Positions 9,010 to 16,931 are shown, counted from the stretch's first letter. The stretch is 26,690 nt of DNA from CALOCV01 sp942491955 (GCA_942491955.1 CALOCV010000050.1:1-26690), one strand, 5' to 3'. Program-made: numbers and translations. Notes: generated by a model from the letters alone, not told the origin.

Positions 9010-10425
9010 ATGGCAAAAGAGCTCCCTTTCCACGTTTTGCAAAGAAACTTGCACGAGATACGGTTTCATCTTGCGCGTAGCGATTGGAGCCTGATTGCCG
9101 ACCCTTTTTCTAGGAGAATTTACGGAACCAAGACGTTTTTGGGAAGAGTTTGCTCGTGGTTTTATCGATTTGTCGCTGTGGTCAATCCGATAAAAAGAGG
9201 TTTGAGGGAAAAAAATTACCAAGAGGCATTCACACGCACACAACACGCCTATTGGAAAGCGATTGAAGCATTGCAAAAAGATCTCGACTGCTATGAGTAC
9301 ACCATGAAAGTCCTCTATGAGGAGAAGAACATCGCAAGAAGGGAGTGGTTTCGACGAGGCAACCGGATTGTTAAGTACAAAACAACCCTTTTTCCTGTTT
9401 GGAGGTTTTGCAAAAATCATCCAAGCCAACGCGCGGACGCATTTGCAAAACAATTTTTTATACCTAAACAGAGTTGGGGCGTCTATCTCCGTCCTCTTGA
9501 TGAGACACTGGGAGTGCGCGCCGCCTCTGCCATCTATGTCGCGCGTCTTTCAAACGAATTGAGCAAAGTGCCCATTCTTGCTATTTTCCGCAGCTTTGCA
9601 CAAAAAAAGACGTGTCTGACACTTCCAGAGAGGCAAAAAGCATGGATACGTCAACTATCCAAGCACCGGAGTCCCTCTTGGGTCCATGTCGTTCATCGCG
9701 CCTTTCTCTGCTTTGCGAGAGTTCTCCTACCTGAGGAGAAACCGCACGAAGCGGTTGGAAAATGGTCGCTGTTTTTTCACGATGCAAAATGTTCCTTTGT
9801 TACAAGGCCCGATCCGGAACAGGTAGCTTGGCGGGATCAAATCTACCAAAGCGAAGGAGATCCTGCTGAGCTTGAGATGGGGGGGCGTGTCTGGAAGGTG
9901 GGGCCTCCGTTGGAAGAGGGTGGGGAGGAGATCGACCATCGCCGTTGCGAGACTCACGAGTCGGCAGGGAATTCGGCCGAAACCATTGTCTTCCCCGACA
10001 ACCCTTTTTATTGTCACATGATGCCTCTACTCACCAAAAAACCGTGGGGTGTTCGTCCTGTCGATCTCCTTGCCGTCGATCCTGCAGGACGTTTTTATGT
10101 GCAAGAGCGCTTACGAGATGCTCTGATGGATCAACCATGGAATATAACAGAGATTAAGAACGAGAAGACGCAACAACATTTTCGTGCTCTTGCCATTGCC
10201 AATTGGATTGCTTTCTACTGGGCAAAGAAAAAAACACCCCTGCATATCGATCCAAAACAGCTGTTTTTTGATCAACGAGGGATTTTGAAGTCGATGGGAG
10301 CCATGGAACCAGGAGAGACGTTCGATATTGCGTTAGTCGAACAGCTTTTACAAAAAATCTCGGGCAATCGTTACGAGCTTTTCTCTTTTGGATGCATGTC
10401 TCAGGGCTTGCGAAACATGAACTAA
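9010..10425 (+). CDS. Unrecognised 471-residue protein, possibly the N-terminal part of a longer gene
   Basis: I do not recognise this protein. It has no signal peptide and no clear membrane segment. It is rich in basic and aromatic residues and should be mostly helical in its first 250 residues. The C-terminal third (PWGVRPVDLLAVD, FYVQERLRDAL, LHIDPKQLFFDQRGILKSM) faintly recalls the hinge and catalytic loop of small-molecule or protein kinase folds, but no complete catalytic set is visible. The ATG at 9010 lacks a good ribosome binding site. It is divergent from the O-antigen ligase with only 42 bp between. The next frame, 10392-10880, overlaps its end and lacks its own ribosome binding site. 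Adding one T to the run at 10386-10389 would fuse the two into one protein of about 623 residues (ELFSFWMHVSGLAKHEL). Confidence 0.7.
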   Translation: MAKELPFHVLQRNLHEIRFHLARSDWSLIADPFSRRIYGTKTFLGRVCSWFYRFVAVVNPIKRGLREKNYQEAFTRTQHAYWKAIEALQKDLDCYEYTMKVLYEEKNIARREWFRRGNRIVKYKTTLFPVWRFCKNHPSQRADAFAKQFFIPKQSWGVYLRPLDETLGVRAASAIYVARLSNELSKVPILAIFRSFAQKKTCLTLPERQKAWIRQLSKHRSPSWVHVVHRAFLCFARVLLPEEKPHEAVGKWSLFFHDAKCSFVTRPDPEQVAWRDQIYQSEGDPAELEMGGRVWKVGPPLEEGGEEIDHRRCETHESAGNSAETIVFPDNPFYCHMMPLLTKKPWGVRPVDLLAVDPAGRFYVQERLRDALMDQPWNITEIKNEKTQQHFRALAIANWIAFYWAKKKTPLHIDPKQLFFDQRGILKSMGAMEPGETFDIALVEQLLQKISGNRYELFSFGCMSQGLRNMN

Positions 10426-10880
10426 AAAATTACTTCCACGAACTTCTAAAAAAATATGTGCAAGAAAGTTTTGATTTTCCAAAAGCTTTTCAAAAAACCA
10501 ATAGCAACGATCTCCACGAAAAAGAGGAGTGGTTGCGAACCACGGGAGAAAACCTTTGCAAAACTCTCGAGAAGCAGATAACACAGTGTATTCGGAAAGG
10601 TTTAGGAAAAAAAAGTAAAACAACGAAAAAAATAAATACCGAGGATCGCCTGAAAGAAAGCGACAATCAAAAAACACGACAAAACGTAGCAAAAGCCCTT
10701 CTCAAGTATCATAAAATGAGTGGAGGCGTGACAACGATGTCGTGGCAATTGGGTACATTGTACGAAAACAATGCAGCCATAAGCGATCTCGATCGAGAAT
10801 ATGAAAAGTACAAGGCGTTAAGAAAACGGTACGAAAAACAAGCAGCACAACAAGGGGGAACCAATGGTAGGAATGGGTGA
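10392..10880 (+). CDS. Unrecognised basic helical protein, probably the C-terminal part of the preceding gene
   Basis: The 162-residue frame encodes a lysine-rich, highly charged helical protein with no recognised domain. Two facts suggest it is not a separate gene: its ATG overlaps the end of the previous frame by 34 bp, and the bases before it (GCTTTTCTCTTTTGG) contain no ribosome binding site. A one-base correction at 10386-10389 joins them. Its 3' end overlaps the start of tatA by 17 bp, and its final codons (AAGGGGG) supply the ribosome binding site of tatA, so it is transcribed with the tat genes. Confidence 0.6.
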   Translation: MHVSGLAKHELKNYFHELLKKYVQESFDFPKAFQKTNSNDLHEKEEWLRTTGENLCKTLEKQITQCIRKGLGKKSKTTKKINTEDRLKESDNQKTRQNVAKALLKYHKMSGGVTTMSWQLGTLYENNAAISDLDREYEKYKALRKRYEKQAAQQGGTNGRNG

Positions 10881-11024
10881 ATTGATTGTTATTTTATGTA
10901 TTTTATTGCTCCTTTTTGGAGGGAAAAGCTTCCCGATCTCGCGCGGAATCTAGGGCGAGGCATGAAAGAGTTCAAAAAAGCGCTCTCAATGGATGGAGAA
11001 CCGAACGATGATGACCAAGAGTGA
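10864..11024 (+). CDS. tatA: Twin-arginine translocase subunit TatA, frameshifted
   Basis: TatA forms the pore-like component that moves folded proteins carrying RR signal peptides across the inner membrane. The first frame reads MVGMGELIVILCILLLLFGG, the N-terminal helix, then KSFP and stops at 10953. In the next frame, from 10935, the amphipathic helix follows: DLARNLGRGMKEFKKAL and an acidic tail ending at 11024. Restoring one base near 10933-10936 gives a 53-residue protein, short but complete for TatA. A good ribosome binding site (AAGGGGGAA, 10851-10859) precedes it. The site TTCCCGATC is not a canonical slippery heptamer, so programmed shifting is unlikely. It overlaps tatC by 17 bp, which supports a real operon. 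Confidence 0.75.
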
Positions 11025-11748
11025 GATAGAAGAACTCCCTCTTTCCGTGCATCTCAAAGAACTCCAACGCGTCGTATGGGTTTTTCTTTTGAGTATTGGA
11101 GGGGGCGTTCTTGTTATGTTCTTTTTTTCCACGCCCATCCTCCAATGGATTGCCTCACTAACCCAACAGCAAGAACTGGTGCTTTTAAGCCCTTTGGAAG
11201 GGTTTTTGGCTCGTTGTAAAATCGCCTTTTGGGGAAGCCTTCTTTTCTCCTCCCCTCTTTGGATGGGCACCTTTTTTTCTTTTCTCACGCCTGCACTCTT
11301 CCCTCACGAAAAAAAAATGATCTCTTCCATTGCCTTGGCTTCGATCATCATTCTATGCATCACGATCACTCTCTTTTTTTCCTACACCTTCCCTTGGATG
11401 AACACCTATCTCACAACATGGAATGAGGCGATAGGGTCGAACATATGGTCCCTCTCCCATTATATCGATTACCTCTTCCTCCTCCTCATGGGACACGTCC
11501 TTTTAGGACAATTTATCGTGATCCTCTATTCTCTTGTCCTTACAAAAGTACTCTCAACAAAAAAACTGGTCCAATACAGAAAACCATTCATCCTCGCCAC
11601 ATTCATCGTCAGCGCTTTCGTTACCCCTCCCGATGTACTGACACAATGTCTACTTGCTTTTCCCACTCTTCTCCTTTACGAAGGTGCGATCCTACTGGGA
11701 AAACCTTTAGGACACTCTCTCCTTGTGGAGGAGACTCTTATATCATGA
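11008..11748 (+). CDS. tatC: Twin-arginine translocase subunit TatC
   Basis: TatC is the six-helix membrane receptor that binds twin-arginine signal peptides. The product is about 246 residues, normal for the family. Hallmarks are HLKELQRVV at the N-terminus, SPLEGFLARCKIAFWG in the first cytoplasmic/periplasmic segment, the proline-rich LTPALFPHEKK, and the late FVSAFVTPPDVLTQCLLAFPTLLLYE. Start codons are available at 10993, 11008 and 11011; 11008 has GGATGGAG 10 bp upstream. No tatB is seen, so a minimal TatA-TatC system is suggested. No obvious Tat substrate gene lies in the window. The frame is intact. Confidence 0.95.
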   Translation: MMTKSEIEELPLSVHLKELQRVVWVFLLSIGGGVLVMFFFSTPILQWIASLTQQQELVLLSPLEGFLARCKIAFWGSLLFSSPLWMGTFFSFLTPALFPHEKKMISSIALASIIILCITITLFFSYTFPWMNTYLTTWNEAIGSNIWSLSHYIDYLFLLLMGHVLLGQFIVILYSLVLTKVLSTKKLVQYRKPFILATFIVSAFVTPPDVLTQCLLAFPTLLLYEGAILLGKPLGHSLLVEETLIS

Positions 11749-11923
11749 ACATGATACCATTCTCGAACCTATCCAGGGTGCTTCAGCCTATCGAGAAGAA
11801 TTTGTTCAACAACAGGTGGAACGAGTTAAAGCAAAAATGCGAGAAATTATATCTATTATTTATGACGAAAGTAAAAACAAATCTAATACTAATATTGGAA
11901 CGGTATCAGTACAAATGGCCTAA
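11723..11923 (+). CDS. Possible small ORF or gene remnant (66 codons)
   Basis: A short open frame overlapping the end of tatC, with only a TTG start and no ribosome binding site. After about residue 15 it reads like a real amphipathic helix (REEFVQQQVERVKAKMREII). Its stop TAA (11921-11923) is exactly the left flank of the 160-bp repeat. If the repeat is removed together with one TAA copy, the frame still ends at TAA and is followed after 15 bp by the start codon of the next gene, so the two could once have been closely spaced. It may be the tail of a decayed gene. Weak call. Confidence 0.25.
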   Translation: MWRRLLYHEHDTILEPIQGASAYREEFVQQQVERVKAKMREIISIIYDESKNKSNTNIGTVSVQMA

Positions 11924-12083
11924 TACCAATTCCGGTAAGAAAGTGCACAAATTGATCTTCATCTTTCTTTGCGCAATCTATTTTTCTATCTTGCAAACTC
12001 ACAAGAGTTTGCTGCGATCTCCAAAACAAATTTCGCAAAAAAATCCTGAATCCACTTTATGCATTTTCTTACCGGAATTGGTA
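11924..12083. mobile_element. 160-bp MITE with terminal inverted repeats and TAA duplication
   Basis: Terminal inverted repeats of 24 bp (11924-11947 against 12060-12083, starting TACCAATTCCGGTAAGAAA) match with one mismatch. Both ends are flanked by TAA (11921-11923 and 12084-12086), a probable 3-bp target duplication of the TNA kind made by some IS5-type (IS1031-like) transposases. In the exact middle a perfect 8-bp stem GCAAACTC/GAGTTTGC (11993-12000, 12005-12012) caps an otherwise degenerate hairpin. There is no room for a transposase, so the element is non-autonomous. It lies between a possible gene remnant and the ribosome binding site of the 12104 gene. Confidence 0.85.
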
Positions 12084-12103
12084 TAACTCAAAAGGAGTCA
12101 ATT

Positions 12104-13195
12104 ATGGAACTTTCAAATAGGTGTATATTGACAATTAGTTTGGAAGCAGAGATTGCTCTATTAAGGGAGTCTATGGAACAAGAGACTCCTCAAAACGATC
12201 AAAAAAAACAAGAGTACACAACAAGTATTTATAATACACTTGTTAATCAGATTTTTGATCAAATGAAGACACAACCAGAAGAAAAATTCTGTCAATCTTT
12301 ACAAAGTGTGAAGCAATTAGTAACAAAAATTCCAGAGACAGAGTTGTTTTTACAAAAGGAGGGGATAGGGTCCATTTGTAAGAAAATGCTCTTATTAAGC
12401 GATGCATGTCAGTATGCTTTTAACAATCGCTCGACAATCTCTAAGGGTGTATTAGCTTGGCTTGATCCAGAAAGATTTTTAGCCCACAATGAGGATAGTT
12501 ACGAAAAAGAGGATCTTAATTTTGAACAATTTTGTATTAAGTTTATGGAGCAAAACGAGACCGATGTCACTGAAGCAGGCTATTGTTTGCGTTATTTATT
12601 AGAAAATTTTTCAGAAATTTTGAGAAAGAGCGGTCAAACAAAAGAAGATTTTCAAAAATTTAATTTATTATCGTTTTCGTATGATTGGCTTTATCGTAGT
12701 GAAGACATTCAAAACAATCTTCTTCCGTTTTTTACAAATAAAAATGTGGAAGATATGGGATTTCAAGAAGTTATTCCTTCTCTTTTGATTGCTGCTTGGG
12801 GATATTTTTTGATTTTTGGATCCATAGATAAAGAAGAGGAAGAGCGAGTGCAGTACGACAGTATCGATAAGGTTTTGTATGAAACATATGGGAATAGAGG
12901 GATTGGGTTTTTACTCTACATAGTAAAAAAATATCGATTAGAAAACCCTTCTTTGACAAAAGAAAAGATGATCAAAATAATGACGCAATCGTGTATTGCG
13001 GCGATAGATGTGCGGTTGCATGCGTTAAAATATGACGAATCGGCACAAAAGCGGAGGAATCAAGTTAAGGTCGAAATTAAAAAAATTTTGAACAATCTTT
13101 ATGACGCAATTGAGAAAGTGAATCCATCGAAAAGAGAGAGAGAGAGTGACGTTAGTCGTTCTGATAAGAAAAGAAAAATATCACAAAATTCTTGA
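12104..13195 (+). CDS. Unrecognised 363-residue helical protein with NLS-like basic C-terminus
   Basis: I do not recognise a family. The start at 12104 follows a strong AAAAGGAG; the ATG at 12059 is inside the repeat and is rejected. The protein is almost wholly helical, soluble except for one hydrophobic segment (IPSLLIAAWGYFLIFG, around 230-245), without a signal peptide. The tail ends in KRERESDVSRSDKKRKISQNS: KR (343-344), ten residues, KKRK (355-358), which is the spacing of a classical bipartite nuclear localisation signal. The gene is clearly AT-richer than its neighbours and sits beside a MITE, which suggests acquisition from elsewhere. A convergent gene of type III chaperone appearance begins 650 bp further. 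A secreted effector is a reasonable guess, not a demonstrated function. The 251 bp after it (13196-13446) is AT-rich without recognisable genes. Confidence 0.75.
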   Translation: MELSNRCILTISLEAEIALLRESMEQETPQNDQKKQEYTTSIYNTLVNQIFDQMKTQPEEKFCQSLQSVKQLVTKIPETELFLQKEGIGSICKKMLLLSDACQYAFNNRSTISKGVLAWLDPERFLAHNEDSYEKEDLNFEQFCIKFMEQNETDVTEAGYCLRYLLENFSEILRKSGQTKEDFQKFNLLSFSYDWLYRSEDIQNNLLPFFTNKNVEDMGFQEVIPSLLIAAWGYFLIFGSIDKEEEERVQYDSIDKVLYETYGNRGIGFLLYIVKKYRLENPSLTKEKMIKIMTQSCIAAIDVRLHALKYDESAQKRRNQVKVEIKKILNNLYDAIEKVNPSKRERESDVSRSDKKRKISQNS

Positions 13196-13446
13196 TCTAT
13201 TGAAGCGAAAGACAAAAAGAAAGGCGCCGACGAATTTCCGATTTTTTATTAGACTTCCTTCAAAACTTCCATAGGATTCAACACAAACCCACATGAACTT
13301 CGTGCACAAATTTTTGTACTTCAATCGTCCTTTCTTCAGGTTGGGGAGATGGTGAGGGGAAAGAAATGGGCATCATTAAACCATTAAAAATATCGTTGTA
13401 TATTGTATATGTAATTTTTTGCAAGAAAATTTATATATCTTCGTTT

Positions 13447-13851
13447 TTATAACGGCTTGGACACATAGACGAGGTCATTTCTGTCGTTTTCATCAAGAAA
13501 AAGCCTCCATTCCTCGGCGATCCATATGAAGTCGTCGAGGAGATCGCGAAAGGAGGCGTCATTCATGCTTTCCAGTACGTTGTTGTGGTGGAGATAGATG
13601 CGAAAATTTTCTTCGTCAATCGAGAAAAATGTTTTCAGTGTCATATTTTGTAGGGGAAGACTTTGATTCAGGGAGAGGCGTACGCTTTGGGGGATGTAGT
13701 TTCCTCCGAAGTAGACGGGGGTGGAAAGGGAGACGTTCTTCTGTCTCCCGAAAATGCGTACAGAGACATCCGAGACGTCAAAGGTAATTTGCGTCGACTC
13801 ATCCCGGAAAAGCTCGGGAAATAATTTCTGTAATTCGTCAGCGATCAACAT
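13447..13851 (-). CDS. Small acidic protein resembling a type III secretion chaperone
   Basis: The 134-residue protein has the size, acidity and rhythm of class I (CesT/SycE-like) chaperones: an N-terminal helix (LIADELQKLFPELF), alternating strands (ITFDVSDVSVRIFG; MTLKTFFSIDEENFRIYLHHN) and a C-terminal helix with the typical aromatic pattern (FRDLLDDFIWIAEEWRLFLDE). Such proteins bind an effector's N-terminal region and hand it to the secretion ATPase. The likeness is one of shape rather than a diagnostic motif. The ATG is preceded by TAGGGGG at a suitable distance. It converges on the possible effector gene at 12104-13195 and would need a separate transcript from it. Alternative: an unrelated small chlamydial protein. 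Confidence 0.6.
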   Translation of the reverse strand: MLIADELQKLFPELFRDESTQITFDVSDVSVRIFGRQKNVSLSTPVYFGGNYIPQSVRLSLNQSLPLQNMTLKTFFSIDEENFRIYLHHNNVLESMNDASFRDLLDDFIWIAEEWRLFLDENDRNDLVYVSKPL

Positions 13852-13909
13852 GGGAAAACCCCCTAAAAAACGAGGAGAAGATGAGGTAAAAGAGACCCCA
13901 TCTTCCCTT

Positions 13910-13938
13910 ATTATATAAAATTTTAAATTTAATTTAAA
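13910..13938 (-). promoter_or_regulatory. Sigma-66/70-type promoter for the chaperone-like gene
   Basis: On the minus strand, TTTAAA (13933-13938) and a perfect TATAAT (13910-13915) are 17 bp apart, with an AT-only spacer and flanks, a feature tolerated well by chlamydial major sigma promoters. The expected transcript start is about 50 bp before the ATG. Confidence 0.45.
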
Positions 13939-13958
13939 TAAAAGGAAGGGCCTTTTAC

Positions 13959-14480
13959 CTACTCAGTAGAGAGAGGAGATAAAGAGGAAGAGTGATTTTT
14001 AACTCCCTCATTCCCAAGAATTTTGCTTGTTTTTTCTTGAGACGGGATGTCATAGGGGGAAAGATAGTTCCACCCAATCCAAAGAAGGGGGAGAGAGATG
14101 AGAAAATAGACACTCCAGTACGCTGCGTTCCATTGGAGAGTCAAGACTCCTTGATCGGAAAAAAAGAAGAGAATAAGGCCAAAAAACAAGAAAATAGATC
14201 CTCCTAGAAGACAACTCAATGGAAAGAAGACATGGCGCATCTCGTTTGGCGTTTGTGCAGAAAGAGGCGTGTCGGTAGGAAGTGCCGCGTTTGAGAAAGC
14301 CTCATCCTTAGCCTTCACTTCGGGTTTGTATGGAGGTTCTATCGAGAGTTCTTCTTCGTCATCCTCCCATGCCTCCTCATTGGGGTGGAGATAAACCCCA
14401 CAGTAGGGGCAATTGGATTCGATCCGCGAGGTGCTCCCTTCACAATTCCAGCAAAGTTTTTTCTTATCTTTTTTCGACAT
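13959..14480 (-). CDS. Zinc-ribbon protein with two membrane helices
   Basis: A 173-residue protein of unknown function. The N-terminus holds two CxxC pairs, CWNC (10-13) and CPYC (24-27), forming a zinc ribbon, followed by an acidic, proline-rich linker. Two hydrophobic helices follow (FPLSCLLGGSIFLFFGLILFFF and WSVYFLISLPLLWIGW), and then a short polar tail. The zinc ribbon should lie in the cytoplasm. The gene is divergent from lpdA with 109 bp between. No partner is evident; the arrangement recalls many small bacterial zinc-ribbon membrane proteins without assigned role. Confidence 0.8.
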   Translation of the reverse strand: MSKKDKKKLCWNCEGSTSRIESNCPYCGVYLHPNEEAWEDDEEELSIEPPYKPEVKAKDEAFSNAALPTDTPLSAQTPNEMRHVFFPLSCLLGGSIFLFFGLILFFFSDQGVLTLQWNAAYWSVYFLISLPLLWIGWNYLSPYDIPSQEKTSKILGNEGVKNHSSSLSPLSTE

Positions 14481-14551
14481 GGTCTCGGATAGAATGGTTC
14501 ATCCTCTATCATCCCCCGAAACGCCCCTTTTCCGCAAGGTTTTCGGAGTCC

Positions 14552-14581
14552 TTGCCTTTTGAAGGGGACTTCCACTATGCT
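14552..14581 (+). promoter_or_regulatory. Possible promoter for the lpdA-lipA run
   Basis: TTGCCT (14552-14557), an 18-bp spacer, then TATGCT (14576-14581). The start of transcription would fall at about the lpdA ATG at 14590, giving a nearly leaderless message, which would fit the lack of a ribosome binding site there. Weak. Confidence 0.25.
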
Positions 14582-14589
14582 CCAAATAT

Positions 14590-15996
14590 ATGAAAGAAAA
14601 GGAAGAGAACCACTTCGATGTCATCGTCCTCGGTTCAGGACCTGGAGGATATCCAGCAGCGATCCGCGCGGCACAGAATGGGAAAAAAACGGCTCTGATT
14701 GAAGCAAAAGAGCTCGGAGGCACCTGCCTTAACCGAGGCTGTATCCCTTCAAAAACATTGATCGCCAATGCCGAAGTATTGCAAAAGGTTATGGAAGCAA
14801 AAGAGTTTGGTGTCGTCATCGGAGAGGTTTCGTTTGATTACACCAAAATGGCTGCGCGGAAAGATGCTATTGTCGCAGGAATCCGAAAAAGTCTTGAGGG
14901 CTTGATCCGATCGAACGGAATCACCCTTTTCCGCGGTTTTGGAAAATTTCTCTCTCCCGATACCATTAAGGTGCAAGGGGAAGATAATGCCGTTCTCTCG
15001 GCAGAAAACATCATCATTGCCACGGGATCGGAGCCAAGAAGCATTCCCGCATTCCCTTTCGATGGAGAAAAAATCCTCGATTCCACCTCCCTTCTCGAGA
15101 GAACAACCCTCCCCAAAAGCCTTGTGATTATCGGCGGAGGAGTGATTGGTTGCGAATTCGCCTGCCTCCATAATACGTTTGATGTCGATGTGACGCTCAT
15201 TGAGATGATGCCACGGATCATCCCGATGGAAGCAGAAAGTGTCTCTTCTGCTCTTGCTCGATCCTTTCAAAAGCAGGGAATCCGTATAGAAACCAACGCT
15301 ATGGTAAAGGCGATCAAAACGGGACAACAGGGTGTGATCGTGGAATTGGCTGGAGATCGAATCATTGAAGCCGAAATAGCCCTGGTTGCCGTGGGCAGAA
15401 CGATGAACACCACAGGCATTGGATTGGAGGATGCGGGAGTGATTCCCGACAAACAGGGAAACATCCGCGTGAATGAGAAAATGGAGACGAATGTTAGAGG
15501 GATCTACGCTATTGGTGACATCGCTTCCCCATATTGGCTCGCCCATGTGGCGACCCATCAAGGCCTTGTTGCCGCAAATAACGCTTCAGGAATCCCTGCG
15601 AAGATGCACTACGATGCCATCCCTTCCGTCATCTACACAAAACCTGAAGTAGCCACAGTAGGAATGTCGCTTGAAAAGGCTATAGAGAGGGGGTTTTCTG
15701 CTACGGTAGGCAGCTTCCCTTTCCAAGCGCTTGGAAAAGCGCAGGCAACGATGGAGACGGAAGGCTTTGCGCAGATTGTTGTGGAGAAAGTGACCGGACG
15801 TATCCTCGGTGCGCAAGTGGTGGGTTACGAGGCTGGGGCTCTTGTTGCCGAGATGGCCGTTGCGATTGCCAATGAGCTAACCATTGAAAGCATCACAGAG
15901 ACGATTCACGCGCATCCGACGATCACTGAGGCGTGGCTCGAAGCGGCTCTACATTCACAAGAGACACCTCTCCATCTTCCGCCAAAGAGGAAATAG
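14590..15996 (+). CDS. lpdA: Dihydrolipoyl dehydrogenase (E3)
   Basis: The flavoenzyme reoxidises dihydrolipoamide in the 2-oxoacid dehydrogenase complexes and passes electrons to NAD+. The 468 residues contain the FAD-binding GSGPGG near 15-20, the redox disulfide GGTCLNRGCIPS (Cys46, Cys51), the NAD-binding IIGGGVIGCEFA, YAIGDI for the FAD pyrophosphate, and the catalytic pair His442/Glu447 in HAHPTITEAW. It is followed after 8 bp by lipA, which makes the lipoyl cofactor its substrate carries; the same pair is adjacent in C. trachomatis (CT557-CT558). The ATG at 14590 has no clear ribosome binding site. Confidence 0.97.
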   Translation: MKEKEENHFDVIVLGSGPGGYPAAIRAAQNGKKTALIEAKELGGTCLNRGCIPSKTLIANAEVLQKVMEAKEFGVVIGEVSFDYTKMAARKDAIVAGIRKSLEGLIRSNGITLFRGFGKFLSPDTIKVQGEDNAVLSAENIIIATGSEPRSIPAFPFDGEKILDSTSLLERTTLPKSLVIIGGGVIGCEFACLHNTFDVDVTLIEMMPRIIPMEAESVSSALARSFQKQGIRIETNAMVKAIKTGQQGVIVELAGDRIIEAEIALVAVGRTMNTTGIGLEDAGVIPDKQGNIRVNEKMETNVRGIYAIGDIASPYWLAHVATHQGLVAANNASGIPAKMHYDAIPSVIYTKPEVATVGMSLEKAIERGFSATVGSFPFQALGKAQATMETEGFAQIVVEKVTGRILGAQVVGYEAGALVAEMAVAIANELTIESITETIHAHPTITEAWLEAALHSQETPLHLPPKRK

Positions 15997-16004
15997 GGGG
16001 AGCT

Positions 16005-16931
16005 ATGTGGGATGCTAACCGTTTTCGAAATAGACTGGAATCCACCGATACTTCCCCTCTACGTCTTCCTCCTTGGCTGAGGCGTCCGATGCCCCAAAAA
16101 AAAGGTCTACCACAAACCCAATCCATCCTCAATACCCAACAACTACCCACCGTTTGTGAAGAGGCACGTTGTCCCAATTTGGCCGAATGTTGGTCGAGAA
16201 AGACGGCAACATTTTTGGCTTTGGGGAGCCAATGTACCCGCAGTTGCGGCTTTTGTGAGATTGGTTTTCACCACACTCCCCCTCCTCCTGATGAAGAGGA
16301 ACCGAAGAAAATCGCTCACTCTGTACAAGAACTCGGTTTACAGCACGTCGTGATCACCATGGTGGCACGCGATGACCTAGCTGATGGTGGCGCTGGACAT
16401 ATTGTGGCTATCCTCCACGAGATACGAAAGAGCAATCACAGAGTAACAACTGAGGTGTTGACTTCGGACTTTGCCGGTAGCAAAGAGGCTCTCGATGCGG
16501 TACTACAAGAAAAACCCAATATTTTTAATCATAATATCGAGACGGTCGAACGCCTCTCTCCTCGTGTTCGCCATAAAGCCCACTATCAAAGAACGCTTGG
16601 ATTGCTTAAGCATGCAGCACAGCAAAAATCTCGTTTAAATTTATGGGTGAAATCGGGTATTATGGTTGGGCTCGGAGAAGAAGAAGAAGAGGTATTGCAA
16701 ACGATGCAAGATCTCCACCACGCTGGATGTGATATTCTGACGATTGGCCAGTATCTGCAGCCGAGCAAAAAAAAATTGCGCGTCAAAGCATTTGTTCCCC
16801 CTGAACAGTTCACGCGTTACGCCGAATGGGGGCATCAAATGGGAATCGCACATATGTACTGCGGCCCCTTTGTCCGCTCGAGTTACAATGCCGAAGCCGT
16901 CTTGCATGCGGTTAAAGAAAAAATAAAATGA
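16005..16931 (+). CDS. lipA: Lipoyl synthase
   Basis: LipA is a radical-SAM enzyme that inserts two sulfurs into octanoyl groups on lipoyl domains. From the ATG at 16005 (behind AGGGGGA) it has 308 residues; an upstream in-frame extension to 15933 would overlap lpdA and is rejected. Both iron-sulfur clusters are predicted: CEEARCPNLAEC (Cys51, 56, 62) for the auxiliary cluster and CTRSCGFC (Cys77, 81, 84) for the radical-SAM cluster. KSGIMVGLGE and the C-terminal RSSYNAE, which ligates the auxiliary cluster, are present. It depends on Fe-S assembly elsewhere, since the NifS/NifU-like pair in this window looks inactive. Its stop overlaps the next start (ATGA). Confidence 0.97.
   Translation: MWDANRFRNRLESTDTSPLRLPPWLRRPMPQKKGLPQTQSILNTQQLPTVCEEARCPNLAECWSRKTATFLALGSQCTRSCGFCEIGFHHTPPPPDEEEPKKIAHSVQELGLQHVVITMVARDDLADGGAGHIVAILHEIRKSNHRVTTEVLTSDFAGSKEALDAVLQEKPNIFNHNIETVERLSPRVRHKAHYQRTLGLLKHAAQQKSRLNLWVKSGIMVGLGEEEEEVLQTMQDLHHAGCDILTIGQYLQPSKKKLRVKAFVPPEQFTRYAEWGHQMGIAHMYCGPFVRSSYNAEAVLHAVKEKIK

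Noticed and set aside
8968..9453. N-terminal extension of the O-antigen ligase frame
   Set aside because: It is antisense to the well-formed 9010 gene and carries none of the hydrophobic ligase pattern; the ATG at 8967 fits better.
10927..10940. Programmed -1 frameshift in tatA
   Set aside because: The sequence AGCTTCCCGATC is not an X-XXY-YYZ slippery site and no stimulatory hairpin was seen; a lost base is simpler.
11445..12086. Plus-strand frame running through tatC and the MITE
   Set aside because: It reads tatC out of frame and then crosses the repeat; composition is not protein-like.
13196..13446. Possible small RNA or terminator between convergent genes
   Set aside because: Only weak AT-rich pairing could be found; no GC stem with T-run and no conserved motif.
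14749..15561. Minus-strand frame of 270 codons opposite lpdA
   Set aside because: A shadow of lpdA codon usage without recognisable domains.
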